NCBI RefSeq assembly: GCF_000412635.1
Contig: NZ_ASTG01000019.1
Span: 1-64,000 of the forward strand
Source: Sphingobium bisphenolivorans
GTDB taxonomy: Bacteria > Pseudomonadota > Alphaproteobacteria > Sphingomonadales > Sphingomonadaceae
Length of the DNA: 64,000 bases
Direction: 5' to 3'
Part shown: in pieces, positions 1 through 11,238 of the stretch
How positions within the stretch are numbered: position 1 is the first letter of the stretch
Layout of the letters: each line of letters opens with the position of its first letter
Position numbers and translations under genes: made by a program
The notes under the pieces: generated by a model
Told to the model about the DNA's origin: nothing
Seen by the model: the letters and a program-made list of their open reading frames with translations, nothing else
Database searches by the model: none

Positions 1-193
1 ATCGGCCTCGCCAATATCGCGTTCAACTTCGTTTCCTCTACTGGGAAACCCGAGCGAGCACGGCATGATGCATGTGGGCAACGCGCTGATACCTGCACAA
101 CGCCCTTCCGGCGGAAGGGAAAAGCGCTGAAATCCCGCGCAGCCTCAACCTCGCTCACGCTTCAGACCCATCGCCAAGCCGAAACCCGGTAAA
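1..193. other. Left-edge stretch with no recognised gene
   Basis: All three forward frames close within about 190 bases and none resembles a family I know. The stretch could hold the last residues of a gene lying to the left, but nothing supports a product. The lig operon to the right reads toward this region, so it may contain the ligKUI transcript end; I see no clear terminator hairpin. Confidence 0.3.
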
Positions 194-2184
<1,991 letters not shown>

Positions 2185-2193
2185 GACTGATCT

Positions 2194-2219
2194 CCGTTCG
2201 ACAGGCTCAGGGTGAACGG
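2194..2219. repeat. Dispersed TTCGACAGGCTCAG repeat, copy 2 (full length)
   Basis: A 26-bp copy in the ligK-ligU gap. The ends CCGTTC and GAACGG are inverted, so the unit can form a short imperfect hairpin. It resembles REP-type intergenic elements. The same core occurs in the ligU-ligI gap, so both junctions of this operon carry it. Confidence 0.75.
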
Positions 2220-2238
2220 AGGAGGGGAGGAACCGGCC

Positions 2239-2913
2239 TCACACATATTTCAGCCCCATTTCCTCAAGGCGCGGACGCATATTATAGATGTCGAGGCCGA
2301 GTTCGCCGGCAGCGAGGCGGATGCGCTTTGCCTCTTCGGCGGCTTCGCGGGCTTGCGCCTTCTCGAGCACGGTGGCGGCGCACGCGCGTGGCACGATACA
2401 CACGCCGTCATCGTCGGCGATCACCACGTCGCCGGGGTTCACGAGTGCATTGGCGCAGACCACCGGGATGTTGACCGATCCCAGCGTGTTCTTGACCGTG
2501 CCCTGCGCATGCACCGCCTTCGACCAGACGGGGAAGTTCATTTGCTTGAGGTCGCGCACGTCGCGCACGCCGGCATCGATGATGAGGCCGCGACAGCCGC
2601 GCGCCTGGGCCGAGGTGGCGAGCAGGTCGCCGAAATAGCCGTCGGTGCAGGGACTGGTGGGCGCAAGGAGCAGGACGTCGCCTTCCTTCAACTGCTCGAT
2701 CGCCACATGGACCATCCAATTGTCGCCGGGGGCGGCGGAGATGGTGACGGCGCTGCCGGCGATGCGCGCGCCGCTGTAGATCGGGCGCATATAGGGGGCG
2801 AGGAGGCCGGTGCGGCCCTGCGCTTCATGGACGGTGGCGACGCCCGCCTTGGCCAAACCATCAACGACGGACAGCTCCGCCCGTTCGATATTCTGGACTA
2901 CGACGCCGGACAT
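2239..2913 (-). CDS. ligK: 4-carboxy-4-hydroxy-2-oxoadipate aldolase LigK
   Basis: Final step of the protocatechuate 4,5 pathway: a class II, divalent-metal pyruvate aldolase that splits 4-carboxy-4-hydroxy-2-oxoadipate into pyruvate and oxaloacetate. Family members also show oxaloacetate decarboxylase activity. The 224-residue product is an RraA-like/HMG aldolase, with [11 protein letters not shown] carrying the substrate-binding Arg117 and metal-site Asp118. A strong ribosome binding site (AGGAGAGAGG) stands directly before the ATG at 2911-2913. It is the first gene of the leftward ligKUI unit and is divergent from ligR, 105 bp away, which suggests control from the shared intergenic region. 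Confidence 0.94.
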   Translation of the reverse strand: MSGVVVQNIERAELSVVDGLAKAGVATVHEAQGRTGLLAPYMRPIYSGARIAGSAVTISAAPGDNWMVHVAIEQLKEGDVLLLAPTSPCTDGYFGDLLATSAQARGCRGLIIDAGVRDVRDLKQMNFPVWSKAVHAQGTVKNTLGSVNIPVVCANALVNPGDVVIADDDGVCIVPRACAATVLEKAQAREAAEEAKRIRLAAGELGLDIYNMRPRLEEMGLKYV

Positions 2914-3018
2914 GACCTCTCTCCTGCTGGAAATCTAGGTGTGCAGGCATGAAGAAAGGCCGCTCGCCGCTCAAATCCGAATGATGCGCAGGCCATAAAT
3001 TTTTGCTAATTCCGGATA
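2914..3018. promoter_or_regulatory. Divergent ligK/ligR control region
   Basis: This 105-bp spacer separates the divergent starts of ligK and ligR. It contains an AT-rich block at about 2990-3015, unlike the surrounding coding DNA, where a LysR-type operator and two back-to-back promoters would be expected. I cannot fix a T-N11-A box with confidence. LysR regulators usually bind such spacers and regulate both genes; this is inferred from position. Confidence 0.5.
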
Positions 3019-4170
3019 ATGGAGCCTGAACAATTCAATATCCGCCACCTCGCCGCGATGACCGTTGTCATGGCGCAGGGCAGCGTCAGCTTGGCCGCCC
3101 GCGCCGTCAACCTGACCCAGCCCGCCGTCACACAGGGTATCGCCAAGCTGGAGGCGCAGCTGGGGCTGGCATTGTTCGACCGGCAGCCCGGCGGAATGGC
3201 TCCTACGGAAGCGGCTTTGCGGTTCGCGCCCCGCGTGGGGGAAGCGCTGCGGCTGATCGGCAGCAGCCGGGTGACGGCAGCCCAGATACGGGCCTTTGTC
3301 GCGGTGGCGCGGGCGGGCAGCTATGCTTCGGCTGCGGTGGAAGTCGGTTTGACCGAGCCATCCCTGCACCGGGCGGTGGGTGATCTGGCGATCGCCATGC
3401 GATATCGGCTGGTCGATCGGCGGGGCAGGGGGCTGGCGCTGACCCGGCAGGGCGTGCTGCTGGCGCGGAGGTTGCGGCTGGCTTTGGCGGAGCTGCGGTC
3501 GGGGCTGGAGGAACTTGCCGACCTTAAGGGGCAGGAGAGCGGACGGATCGTTGTGGGCGCCATGCCCTTATCGCGAGCGCGGCTGCTGCCCCGCGCGATC
3601 ATTGCCTTTCGCGCCGATTTCCCGCAGGTCGATATCAGCGTACATGAAGGGTCGCATGCCGAGCTGGTCGGGCCGTTGCGCGATGGCGAGGTCGATCTGA
3701 TGATCGGGGCGCTTCGCGATGCATCGATTGGCGCGGACCTGATCCAGACCCCCCTGTTCGAGGATAGGCCGCTCATCATGGCGCGTGCCGGCCATCCGCT
3801 GGCGAAGGGTTGGGGCGCCGACGCGCTGCGCCTCTATCCCTGGATACTGCCGCCGGAGGGCGCGCCGTTGCGCCAGTTGTGGCGGCGCATGTTCGAGGCG
3901 CTGGGCGGCGCACTGCCCGCCGTGCCGATCGAGTGCGGGTCGGTCATGACGATCCGTGAACTGCTGCTGGGCGGCGATTATCTGACCCTGCTCTCATCCG
4001 ATCAACTCGCGCTGGAACTTCAGGCCGGATTGGTGATCCAGATCGGCGAGGCTCCCGGGGCGGTCAGTCGTACCATCGGCGTTACCACCCGCGCCGACTG
4101 GCGACCGACCCGGCTGCAACAGCGCTTCATGGATGCAGTGACGGAAGAGGCAGAACATTTGACTTCGTAA
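3019..4170 (+). CDS. ligR: LysR-type regulator with two N-terminal HTH domains, probable LigR
   Basis: Probable activator of the lig genes, responding to protocatechuate or a pathway intermediate. At 383 residues it is about 80 longer than a standard LysR regulator. The extra length is a second complete LysR-type winged HTH: residues 8-66 (SLAARAVNLTQPAVTQGIAK) are followed by residues 88-146 (SAAVEVGLTEPSLHRAVGDL), a linker helix and then a normal effector-binding domain from about 170. Both HTH units look intact. The ATG at 3019 lacks an obvious Shine-Dalgarno sequence but homology starts within ten residues. The divergent position next to ligK and upstream of ligJABC makes the LigR role likely; the ligand is not visible from sequence. 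Confidence 0.82.
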   Translation: MEPEQFNIRHLAAMTVVMAQGSVSLAARAVNLTQPAVTQGIAKLEAQLGLALFDRQPGGMAPTEAALRFAPRVGEALRLIGSSRVTAAQIRAFVAVARAGSYASAAVEVGLTEPSLHRAVGDLAIAMRYRLVDRRGRGLALTRQGVLLARRLRLALAELRSGLEELADLKGQESGRIVVGAMPLSRARLLPRAIIAFRADFPQVDISVHEGSHAELVGPLRDGEVDLMIGALRDASIGADLIQTPLFEDRPLIMARAGHPLAKGWGADALRLYPWILPPEGAPLRQLWRRMFEALGGALPAVPIECGSVMTIRELLLGGDYLTLLSSDQLALELQAGLVIQIGEAPGAVSRTIGVTTRADWRPTRLQQRFMDAVTEEAEHLTS

Positions 4171-4235
4171 ATTCTTATAGGAAGGCCGAGGATTCGATTG
4201 GCTGCAAGAGGCGCGATGCGGCATCCCTCTCAGCC

Positions 4236-5105
4236 ATGGAGCAGGAAGTCGGTCTGATCGGTTTTGGTGAAGCGGGTTCCACCTTTGCGCTGGCGGGGGA
4301 ATGGGGCGAGCGCGCCCATGTGTTCGATCGTAAGACCGGCAATGGCCCGGAGCGCGACGCGATGCTCGCCGCCTACAAGGCCGCGCATGTGCTGGGCGCG
4401 CGTTTCCTGGACGACGCGCTGTCGGGCGTGAACCTGATATTGTCGCTGGTCACTGCCGACCAGGCACTGGCAGTAGCGGAGGTCGCGGCAGAGCATGTGC
4501 CGGCCGGCGCGATCTATTGCGACATGAACAGCGTCGCGCCGCAGACGAAGCAGGCGGCGGCGGAGTTGATCGAAGCGGCGGGCGGCCATTATGTGGACGT
4601 CGCGGTGATGGCGCCGGTCAATCCGGCGCGGCTGTCGGTGCCGCTGCTGCTGAGCGGCGGCGCTGCCGACGAAGCAGCGGCCCGGCTGGCAGCGCTGGGC
4701 TTCGTCAAGACGCGGGTGGTGGGCAGTGCGGTCGGCCGCGCCTCATCGGTCAAGATGATCCGGTCGGTCATGGTCAAGGGATTGGAGGCGCTAACCGCCG
4801 AATGCGTTCTCGCTGCCGAAGCCGCTGGGGTGCGCGAAGAGGTGCTGACTTCGCTCGATGCGAGCGAGAAGGCGCAGGATTGGGCAGCGCGGGCCGACTA
4901 TAATCTCGATCGAATGCTGGTGCACGGCCTGCGCCGCGCGGCCGAGATGGAAGAGGTGGTGAAGACGCTCGAAGGACTGGGCACGGGCGCGGCAATGACG
5001 CGCGGCACGGTGGAGCGGCAGCGGGCGATGGGTGAGTTGGGGGTGACGGTGGTGCCGACGGGGTTGGACGGGAAGATTGCGGCGGTCAACTCGACCGCGA
5101 GATAA
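4236..5105 (+). CDS. NAD(P)-dependent dehydrogenase with DUF1932 domain
   Basis: A 289-residue member of the 6-phosphogluconate / beta-hydroxyacid dehydrogenase superfamily. The N-terminal Rossmann fold shows GLIGFGEAGS (residues 6-15), and the C-terminal all-helical part (from about residue 170, with SSVKMIRSVMVKG) is of the DUF1932 type. It sits between ligR and ligJ on the same strand, 65 bp after ligR and 120 bp before ligJ, so it probably belongs to the protocatechuate regulon. No step of the accepted pathway needs it: CHMS oxidation is done by LigC. It might handle a side product or a related aromatic intermediate. The substrate is unknown. Confidence 0.8.
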   Translation: MEQEVGLIGFGEAGSTFALAGEWGERAHVFDRKTGNGPERDAMLAAYKAAHVLGARFLDDALSGVNLILSLVTADQALAVAEVAAEHVPAGAIYCDMNSVAPQTKQAAAELIEAAGGHYVDVAVMAPVNPARLSVPLLLSGGAADEAAARLAALGFVKTRVVGSAVGRASSVKMIRSVMVKGLEALTAECVLAAEAAGVREEVLTSLDASEKAQDWAARADYNLDRMLVHGLRRAAEMEEVVKTLEGLGTGAAMTRGTVERQRAMGELGVTVVPTGLDGKIAAVNSTAR

Positions 5106-5113
5106 CTTTTGTT

Positions 5114-5186
5114 GCGCTCCTGCGAAGGCAGGAGACCAGGGCGAGATTGCGCCGGGCCATCTGGACTCCTGCTGTCGCAGGAGCGC
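5114..5186. repeat. Paired CTCCTGC/GCAGGAG hairpins in a large inverted arrangement
   Basis: Two hairpins sit here: 5117-5134 (stem CTCCTGC, loop GAAG) and 5166-5183 (same stem, loop TGTC). Outer ends GCGCTCCTGC and GCAGGAGCGC are also complementary, so the whole block can fold into one large structure. It fills the gap between the DUF1932 gene and ligJ. A related perfect hairpin occurs at 60567-60590. This is a dispersed intergenic repeat family; it could also affect transcript processing. Confidence 0.75.
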
Positions 5187-5225
5187 GGTGAGCGGTTAGG
5201 CGAGGACAGTTGGAGTAGCGAACGC

Positions 5226-6248
5226 ATGAGCCTGATTATCGACTGCCACGGCCATTATACGGTGCTCCCCAAGGGGCATGACGCATGGCGTGAGGAGCAG
5301 AAGGCGGCGTTCAAGGCCGGCGCCACCCCGCCGCCCTATCCCGACATTTCCGACGATGAGATCCGCGATACGATCGAGTCCAACCAACTGCGCCTGATCA
5401 AGGAGAGGGGCGCGGACCTCACCATCTTTAGCCCCCGTGCGTCGGCGATGGCGCCGCATGTCGGCGATGCCGATGTCGCGAAGGAATGGGCGACGCGCTG
5501 TAACGACCTGATCGCACGGGTCGTCGGCCTCTATCCCGAGACGTTCGTGGGCGTCTGCATGCTGCCCCAGTCGCCCCAAGCCGACATGGCGAACAGCATC
5601 GCCGAGCTGGAGCGGTGCGTGGACATGGGCTTCATCGGCTGCAACCTCAATCCCGATCCGGGTGGCGGCCATTTCAAGCACCCGCCGCTGACCGACCGCT
5701 ACTGGTACCCCTTCTACGAGAAGATGGTCGAGCTGGACGTCCCGGCGATGATCCACGTGTCGGGCAGCTGCAACCCGGCGATGCACGCGACCGGCGGCTA
5801 TTATATCGCCGCCGATACCATCGCCTTCATGCAGTTGCTGGAGGGCGACCTGTTCGCCGACTTCCCGACGCTCAAGTTCATCATCCCGCATGGCGGGGGC
5901 GCGGTGCCCTATCATTGGGGGCGGTATCGCGGGCTTGCCGACATGCTGAAGAAGCCGAGCCTCGATACGCATCTGATGAACAACATCTTCTTCGACACCT
6001 GCGTTTATCATCAGCCGGGTGTCGATCTTCTGGCGGACGTGATCGATAACAAGAATATCCTGTTCGGATCGGAAATGGTCGGCGCGGTGCGCGGCATCGA
6101 TCCCACCACGGGCCATTATTTCGACGACACCAAGCGCTATGTCGATGCGCTGGAAATCAGCGACGCGGAACGGCATGCGATCTTCGAAGGCAATGCGCGG
6201 CGGGTGTTCCCCCGTCTCGACGCCAAGCTGAAGGCGCGCGGCCTTTGA
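5226..6248 (+). CDS. ligJ: 4-oxalomesaconate hydratase LigJ
   Basis: Adds water to 4-carboxy-2-hydroxymuconate (the LigU product) to give 4-carboxy-4-hydroxy-2-oxoadipate for LigK. The product is 340 residues, the size of characterised LigJ. It is a zinc-dependent amidohydrolase-superfamily protein with an N-terminal DCHGHY motif (H8, H10), a metal-site region FIIPHGGGAVPYHWGR and FGSEMVGAV near the C-terminus. The ATG at 5226 is chosen over upstream in-frame codons because homology starts at MSLIIDCHGHY and a GGAG lies ten bases before it. It is followed by ligA after a hairpin-bearing spacer. Confidence 0.95.
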   Translation: MSLIIDCHGHYTVLPKGHDAWREEQKAAFKAGATPPPYPDISDDEIRDTIESNQLRLIKERGADLTIFSPRASAMAPHVGDADVAKEWATRCNDLIARVVGLYPETFVGVCMLPQSPQADMANSIAELERCVDMGFIGCNLNPDPGGGHFKHPPLTDRYWYPFYEKMVELDVPAMIHVSGSCNPAMHATGGYYIAADTIAFMQLLEGDLFADFPTLKFIIPHGGGAVPYHWGRYRGLADMLKKPSLDTHLMNNIFFDTCVYHQPGVDLLADVIDNKNILFGSEMVGAVRGIDPTTGHYFDDTKRYVDALEISDAERHAIFEGNARRVFPRLDAKLKARGL

Positions 6249-6262
6249 GAAGAGGAATTCGT

Positions 6263-6295
6263 CCCCCGGTCCTGAATGGAAGGAAGGGCCGGGGG
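6263..6295 (+). promoter_or_regulatory. Strong hairpin between ligJ and ligA
   Basis: CCCCCGGTCC (6263-6272) pairs with GGGCCGGGGG (6286-6295) over ten positions with one G-U wobble, and a 13-base loop. No U-tract follows, so it is not a typical intrinsic terminator. It ends 24 bases before the ligA start and could set the ligJ to ligAB expression ratio or stabilise a processed ligABC message. Confidence 0.6.
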
Positions 6296-6319
6296 ATGGA
6301 TACTGATAAAGAGAATGCA

Positions 6320-7569
<1,250 letters not shown>

Positions 7570-7577
7570 ATTTCTCC

Positions 7578-7595
7578 CCTCCCGCTGGCGGGAGG
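7578..7595. repeat. CCTCCCGC/GCGGGAGG hairpin before ligC
   Basis: A perfect 8-bp stem with a two-base loop lies between ligB and ligC. Such CTCCCGC hairpins are common in intergenic DNA of these genomes. No U-run follows, so it should not stop transcription fully. The ligC ribosome site (ATGGAG) lies just downstream of it. Confidence 0.65.
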
Positions 7596-7618
7596 AGGAC
7601 TGATTATGGAGATAGAAT

Positions 7619-8557
7619 ATGCGTATTGCCCTGGCCGGTGCCGGCGCCTTTGGTGAAAAGCATCTTGATGGCCTCAAGAATATCGACGGCGTGACCGTCA
7701 CCTCCATCATCGGCCGCGAACTGGAGCCGACGAAGAAGGTCGCGGAGAAATATGGCATCGGCCATGTCACGACCCACCTTAACGAGACGCTGGCCCGGGA
7801 TGATGTGGACGCGGTGATCCTCTGCACCCCGACCCAGATGCACGCGCGCCAAGCCATCGCCTGCATGGACGCGGGCAAGCATGTCGAGGTGGAAATTCCC
7901 CTGTCGGACAGCTGGCCCGACGCGCAGGCGGTGCTGGCGAAGCAGAAGGAGACGGGCCTCACCTGCATGGTCGGACACACCCGCCGCTTCAACCCGAGCC
8001 ACCAGTTCGTCCACAACCGTATCAAGGCGGGCGAGTTCAACGTCCAGCAAATGGACGTGCAGACCTATTTCTTCCGTCGCAAGAATATCAATGCCAAGGG
8101 CGAGCCGCGCAGCTGGACCGACCATCTGCTGTGGCACCACGCCGCGCACACGGTGGATCTGTTCGCCTATCAGGCCGGCAAGATCGTGGACGCTCACGCG
8201 ATGCAGGGGCCGATCCATCCCGAACTCGGCATCGCGATGGACATGTCGATCCAGCTGAAGAGCGAGACCGGCGCGATCTGCACCCTGTCGCTCTCCTTCA
8301 ACAATGACGGGCCGCTCGGCACCTTCTTCCGCTATATCGGCGACAGCGCGACCTATATCGCGCGTTACGACGATCTGGTGAACGGGAAGGAAGAGCCGAT
8401 CGACGTGAGCCAGGTCGCCGTGTCGATGAACGGCATCGAGCTGCAGGATCGCGAATTCATCTCCGCTATCCGCGAAGGCCGCGACCCCAACAGCAGCGTG
8501 GCAAAGGTATTCGACTGCTATCGCGTGCTGGGTGAACTGGAAAAGCAGCTGGGCTGA
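7619..8557 (+). CDS. ligC: 4-carboxy-2-hydroxymuconate-6-semialdehyde dehydrogenase LigC
   Basis: NADP-dependent oxidation of CHMS, as its cyclic hemiacetal, to 2-pyrone-4,6-dicarboxylate, the substrate of LigI. The 312-residue protein is of the Gfo/Idh/MocA type: an N-terminal Rossmann fold with ALAGAGAFGEKH (residues 4-15), the conserved EIPLSDSW motif of the cofactor/substrate site, and a C-terminal alpha/beta domain. A GGAG lies ten bases before the ATG. It is the last gene of ligJABC, with an intrinsic-terminator-like hairpin directly after it. Together with ligI, ligU, ligJ and ligK it completes the pathway in this window. Confidence 0.95.
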   Translation: MRIALAGAGAFGEKHLDGLKNIDGVTVTSIIGRELEPTKKVAEKYGIGHVTTHLNETLARDDVDAVILCTPTQMHARQAIACMDAGKHVEVEIPLSDSWPDAQAVLAKQKETGLTCMVGHTRRFNPSHQFVHNRIKAGEFNVQQMDVQTYFFRRKNINAKGEPRSWTDHLLWHHAAHTVDLFAYQAGKIVDAHAMQGPIHPELGIAMDMSIQLKSETGAICTLSLSFNNDGPLGTFFRYIGDSATYIARYDDLVNGKEEPIDVSQVAVSMNGIELQDREFISAIREGRDPNSSVAKVFDCYRVLGELEKQLG

Positions 8558-8578
8558 GACAGACGCTTCGGTTTGAAA

Positions 8579-8616
8579 GGCGCGGTCGGGAGAACAGGCC
8601 CCGGCCGCGCCTTTCC
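8579..8616 (+). terminator. Intrinsic terminator after ligC
   Basis: GGCGCGGTCGGG (8579-8590) pairs with CCCGGCCGCGCC (8600-8611) over twelve positions with one G-U pair, followed by TTTCC. It lies 21 bases after the ligC stop, so it probably ends the ligJABC transcript. Confidence 0.75.
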
Positions 8617-8884
8617 ATTTGCTGCCGGGATGTATCGGCCGCCCGTGGGCGGAATTCGCGCTGCGATCGGCGAAGGCTACGGTGGCGGATTTTACGTCTT
8701 CGGCAGGCTGCTCGGAGAATGGCGGGCAAGTGGCGATCTGGCGGATCGAATTTGATCCAGAGCCATGCCGGCGCGAGACGGCGTGGCGCGCCGCGGAACG
8801 GGTTGACGGGATCGGGATGGCGCTATTATGTCTGACAAATAGCCGGCTGTTTCCTGATGCCGGTGGCGAGGAAGACCACTGGCG
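8617..8884 (+). promoter_or_regulatory. Spacer before the GH127 gene with a possible sigma-70 promoter
   Basis: This stretch has no convincing gene; the open frames inside it have no good ribosome site. A candidate promoter is TTGACG at 8803-8808 with TATTAT at 8824-8829 (15-base spacing) or TTATGT at 8826-8831 (17-base spacing), about 55 bases before the GH127 start. The match is fair and untested. Confidence 0.35.
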
Positions 8885-11224
8885 ATGCGCATCACGAGAC
8901 GATCTCTTCTGTGTGGAGCCAGCGCGGCCGCATTGGGGTTCGGGGATATCGCCATGGCCGCGGCCGCCGGAAGGCGGCGCGTCGAGCCGGTTCCTGCGCG
9001 CTTCATAAGATTGCGGCCTTCCATCTTCGCCGACGCCTTCCAGGCCAACCGCCGCTATCTGCTGGACCTCGATCCCCAGCGGCTGCTGCATAATTTCTAT
9101 GTTTCCGCGGGGCTCCCTGCGCCCAAGCCGACCTATGGCGGCTGGGAGGCAATGGGCATAGCGGGCCACAGCCTGGGGCACTGGCTGTCGGCCTGCTCGC
9201 TCAGCCTTGCCGGCGGCGATGATCCCGAGCTTGCGGCGCGGCTGGACCTCGCGCTGGCTGAGATGGCCCGCATCCAGTCGGCGCATGGCGATGGCTATTG
9301 CGGCGGCACGACGGTCGAGCGGGATGGCAGGACGGTCGACGGCAAGATCGTCTTCGAGGAAATTCGCCGCGGCGAGATCCGCACCGGCGGGTTCGATCTC
9401 AACGGCGGCTGGGTGCCGCTCTATACGTGGCACAAGGTTCATGCGGGGCTTATCGACGCGCATTTGCTGGCCCGCAATCCGCGCGCCATGCCGATCCTGC
9501 TGGGGCTCGCTGGCTATCTGGCCGATGTGCTGGAGCCGCTGAGCGAAGAGCAGATGCAGCGCGTGCTCCATGCCGAACATGGTGGGCTCAACGAAAGCTA
9601 TGCCGACACCTATGCGCTGACCGGGAATGCGCGCTGGCTCCGCCTGGCGGAGAAGATCCGCCACCGGGCGGTGCTCGACCCACTGGCGGCGCGCCAGGAC
9701 AGGCTCGCGGGGCTGCACGCCAACACCCAGATTCCCAAGGTGATCGGCCTTGCGCGCCTGTATGAGGTGACAGGCAAGGCGGACCATGCCGCCGCTGCGC
9801 GCTTCTTCCACGAGCGGGTGACGCGGCATCACAGCTATGTCATCGGCGGCAACAGCGAGCGCGAGCATTTCGGTGAGCCGGACCAACTTTCCAAGCGGCT
9901 GACCGAAGCGACATGTGAGGCATGCAACAGTTATAATATGATGAAGCTGACGCGCCATCTTTACAGCTGGCAGCCCCATGCCAGCTGGTTCGACTATTAT
10001 GAGCGGGTGCAACTCAATCATATCATGGCGCACCAGCGGCCTGACACCGGCCGCTTCGTCTATTTCACGCCGCTGGCGGCGGGGGCGCGGCGGGTCTTTT
10101 CCAGTGCCGAGGACAGTTTCTGGTGCTGCGTGGGATCGGGCATCGAAAGCCATGCGAAACATGCAGATTCGATCTGGTGGAGCGACCCGAGCACGATTTA
10201 CGTTAACCTGTTCATCCCCTGCGAACTCGACTGGCCGGAGCGCGGGCTGCGCGTCACCATGGACGGCGCGATGCCGATCGAGGGGAGGGCGACGCTCACT
10301 ATCGGGCGTGCACCGCGCATGGCGCAGGCGATCGCTATCCGCGTTCCGCGCTGGACGAAGGGGCTGAAGCTGACGGTCAACGGCGCGGAGGCGGCCCCGC
10401 TGCTGCGGGACGGCTATGCGGTGGTGGAGCGCCGTTGGCGGGCCGGCGATGTGCTGGCGATCGACATGCCCATGGCGCTGGCGGCGGAGACGATGCCTGA
10501 CGATCCTTCGGTCGTGGCCTTCCTCCACGGCCCGCTGGTGCTGGCGGCGGACCTTGGCGCCGCCGACGTGCCCTATGACGGCGTCCCGCCGGCGCTGGTG
10601 GTGGATGGCACCGCGTCGGGCGCGCTTACCCCCATGGCGGGGAAGGCGGCCTACGAGGCCGTCGATGCGCTGGGCAATGCGCTGACCCTGCGACCCTTCT
10701 ATGCGGAATATGACCGGCGCGTGGCCGTCTATTTCCCGACCTTCACCTCGGCACGATGGAGCGGGGCGAAGGCGGGCTTTGTCGCCGCGCAAGCGGCGGC
10801 GCGCGAACTTGCCCGTCGGACGGTCGACATCGTCTATCTGGGTGAGATGCAGCCCGAGCGGGACCACGGCTTCGCCTCCGCCCGCAGCGAGGTGGTCAAC
10901 TGGAGCGGCCGCTCTGCGCGGCGATTGAAGCCGGGGGACAGCATGCAACTGACGCTGGCGCGGCGGGCTGGCCCTGCCGTGCTTCGCGTGCTGGTGGCGG
11001 CCGATGCGGTGCGTCGCCCCCTTGCGATCAGCGTCGATGGGAAGCCGCTCGCCAACGGCCGGCCGGTCGATCTGGGCGACGGCAATTTCGCCGCGATCGA
11101 CTTTCTGGTGCCGCAGGGCGGCGCTGCCGCGAACGTGGTCGTGACGGCAGTCAAAGACGATGCCGTGCTGTACGAGATTCGGCTGATGACGGCTGGCGAC
11201 GGAAACGCGCAGCCGAGTGTCTGA
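8885..11224 (+). CDS. Tat-exported GH127-type beta-L-arabinofuranosidase-like glycosidase
   Basis: A 779-residue GH127 (formerly DUF1680) protein, predicted to remove terminal beta-L-arabinofuranosyl or related residues from glycans in the periplasm. The N-terminus TRRSLLCGASAAALGFG carries a twin-arginine signal. The (alpha/alpha)6 catalytic core has the family Zn-Cys site: E345-A-C347 (CEACNSYNMMKL) and C414-C415 (FWCCVGSG), where one Cys is the nucleophile. C-terminal beta-sandwich domains follow from about residue 430. It stands alone: no arabinose transporter or second glycosidase adjoins it. Tat export fits an enzyme folded around zinc before export. Exact substrate is unknown. Confidence 0.88.
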   Translation: MRITRRSLLCGASAAALGFGDIAMAAAAGRRRVEPVPARFIRLRPSIFADAFQANRRYLLDLDPQRLLHNFYVSAGLPAPKPTYGGWEAMGIAGHSLGHWLSACSLSLAGGDDPELAARLDLALAEMARIQSAHGDGYCGGTTVERDGRTVDGKIVFEEIRRGEIRTGGFDLNGGWVPLYTWHKVHAGLIDAHLLARNPRAMPILLGLAGYLADVLEPLSEEQMQRVLHAEHGGLNESYADTYALTGNARWLRLAEKIRHRAVLDPLAARQDRLAGLHANTQIPKVIGLARLYEVTGKADHAAAARFFHERVTRHHSYVIGGNSEREHFGEPDQLSKRLTEATCEACNSYNMMKLTRHLYSWQPHASWFDYYERVQLNHIMAHQRPDTGRFVYFTPLAAGARRVFSSAEDSFWCCVGSGIESHAKHADSIWWSDPSTIYVNLFIPCELDWPERGLRVTMDGAMPIEGRATLTIGRAPRMAQAIAIRVPRWTKGLKLTVNGAEAAPLLRDGYAVVERRWRAGDVLAIDMPMALAAETMPDDPSVVAFLHGPLVLAADLGAADVPYDGVPPALVVDGTASGALTPMAGKAAYEAVDALGNALTLRPFYAEYDRRVAVYFPTFTSARWSGAKAGFVAAQAAARELARRTVDIVYLGEMQPERDHGFASARSEVVNWSGRSARRLKPGDSMQLTLARRAGPAVLRVLVAADAVRRPLAISVDGKPLANGRPVDLGDGNFAAIDFLVPQGGAAANVVVTAVKDDAVLYEIRLMTAGDGNAQPSV

Positions 11225-11238
11225 GCGCTGGCGTTCAC

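Noticed and set aside
8573..9008. Short open frames between ligC and the GH127 gene
   Set aside because: No ribosome site or recognisable protein; one spans the terminator hairpin region and another overlaps the GH127 signal sequence.
7604..10948. Very long open frame on the minus strand, antisense to ligC and the GH127 gene
   Set aside because: It is a by-product of GC-rich codon use opposite two clear genes; its composition (His/Arg/Ala-rich) resembles no family.
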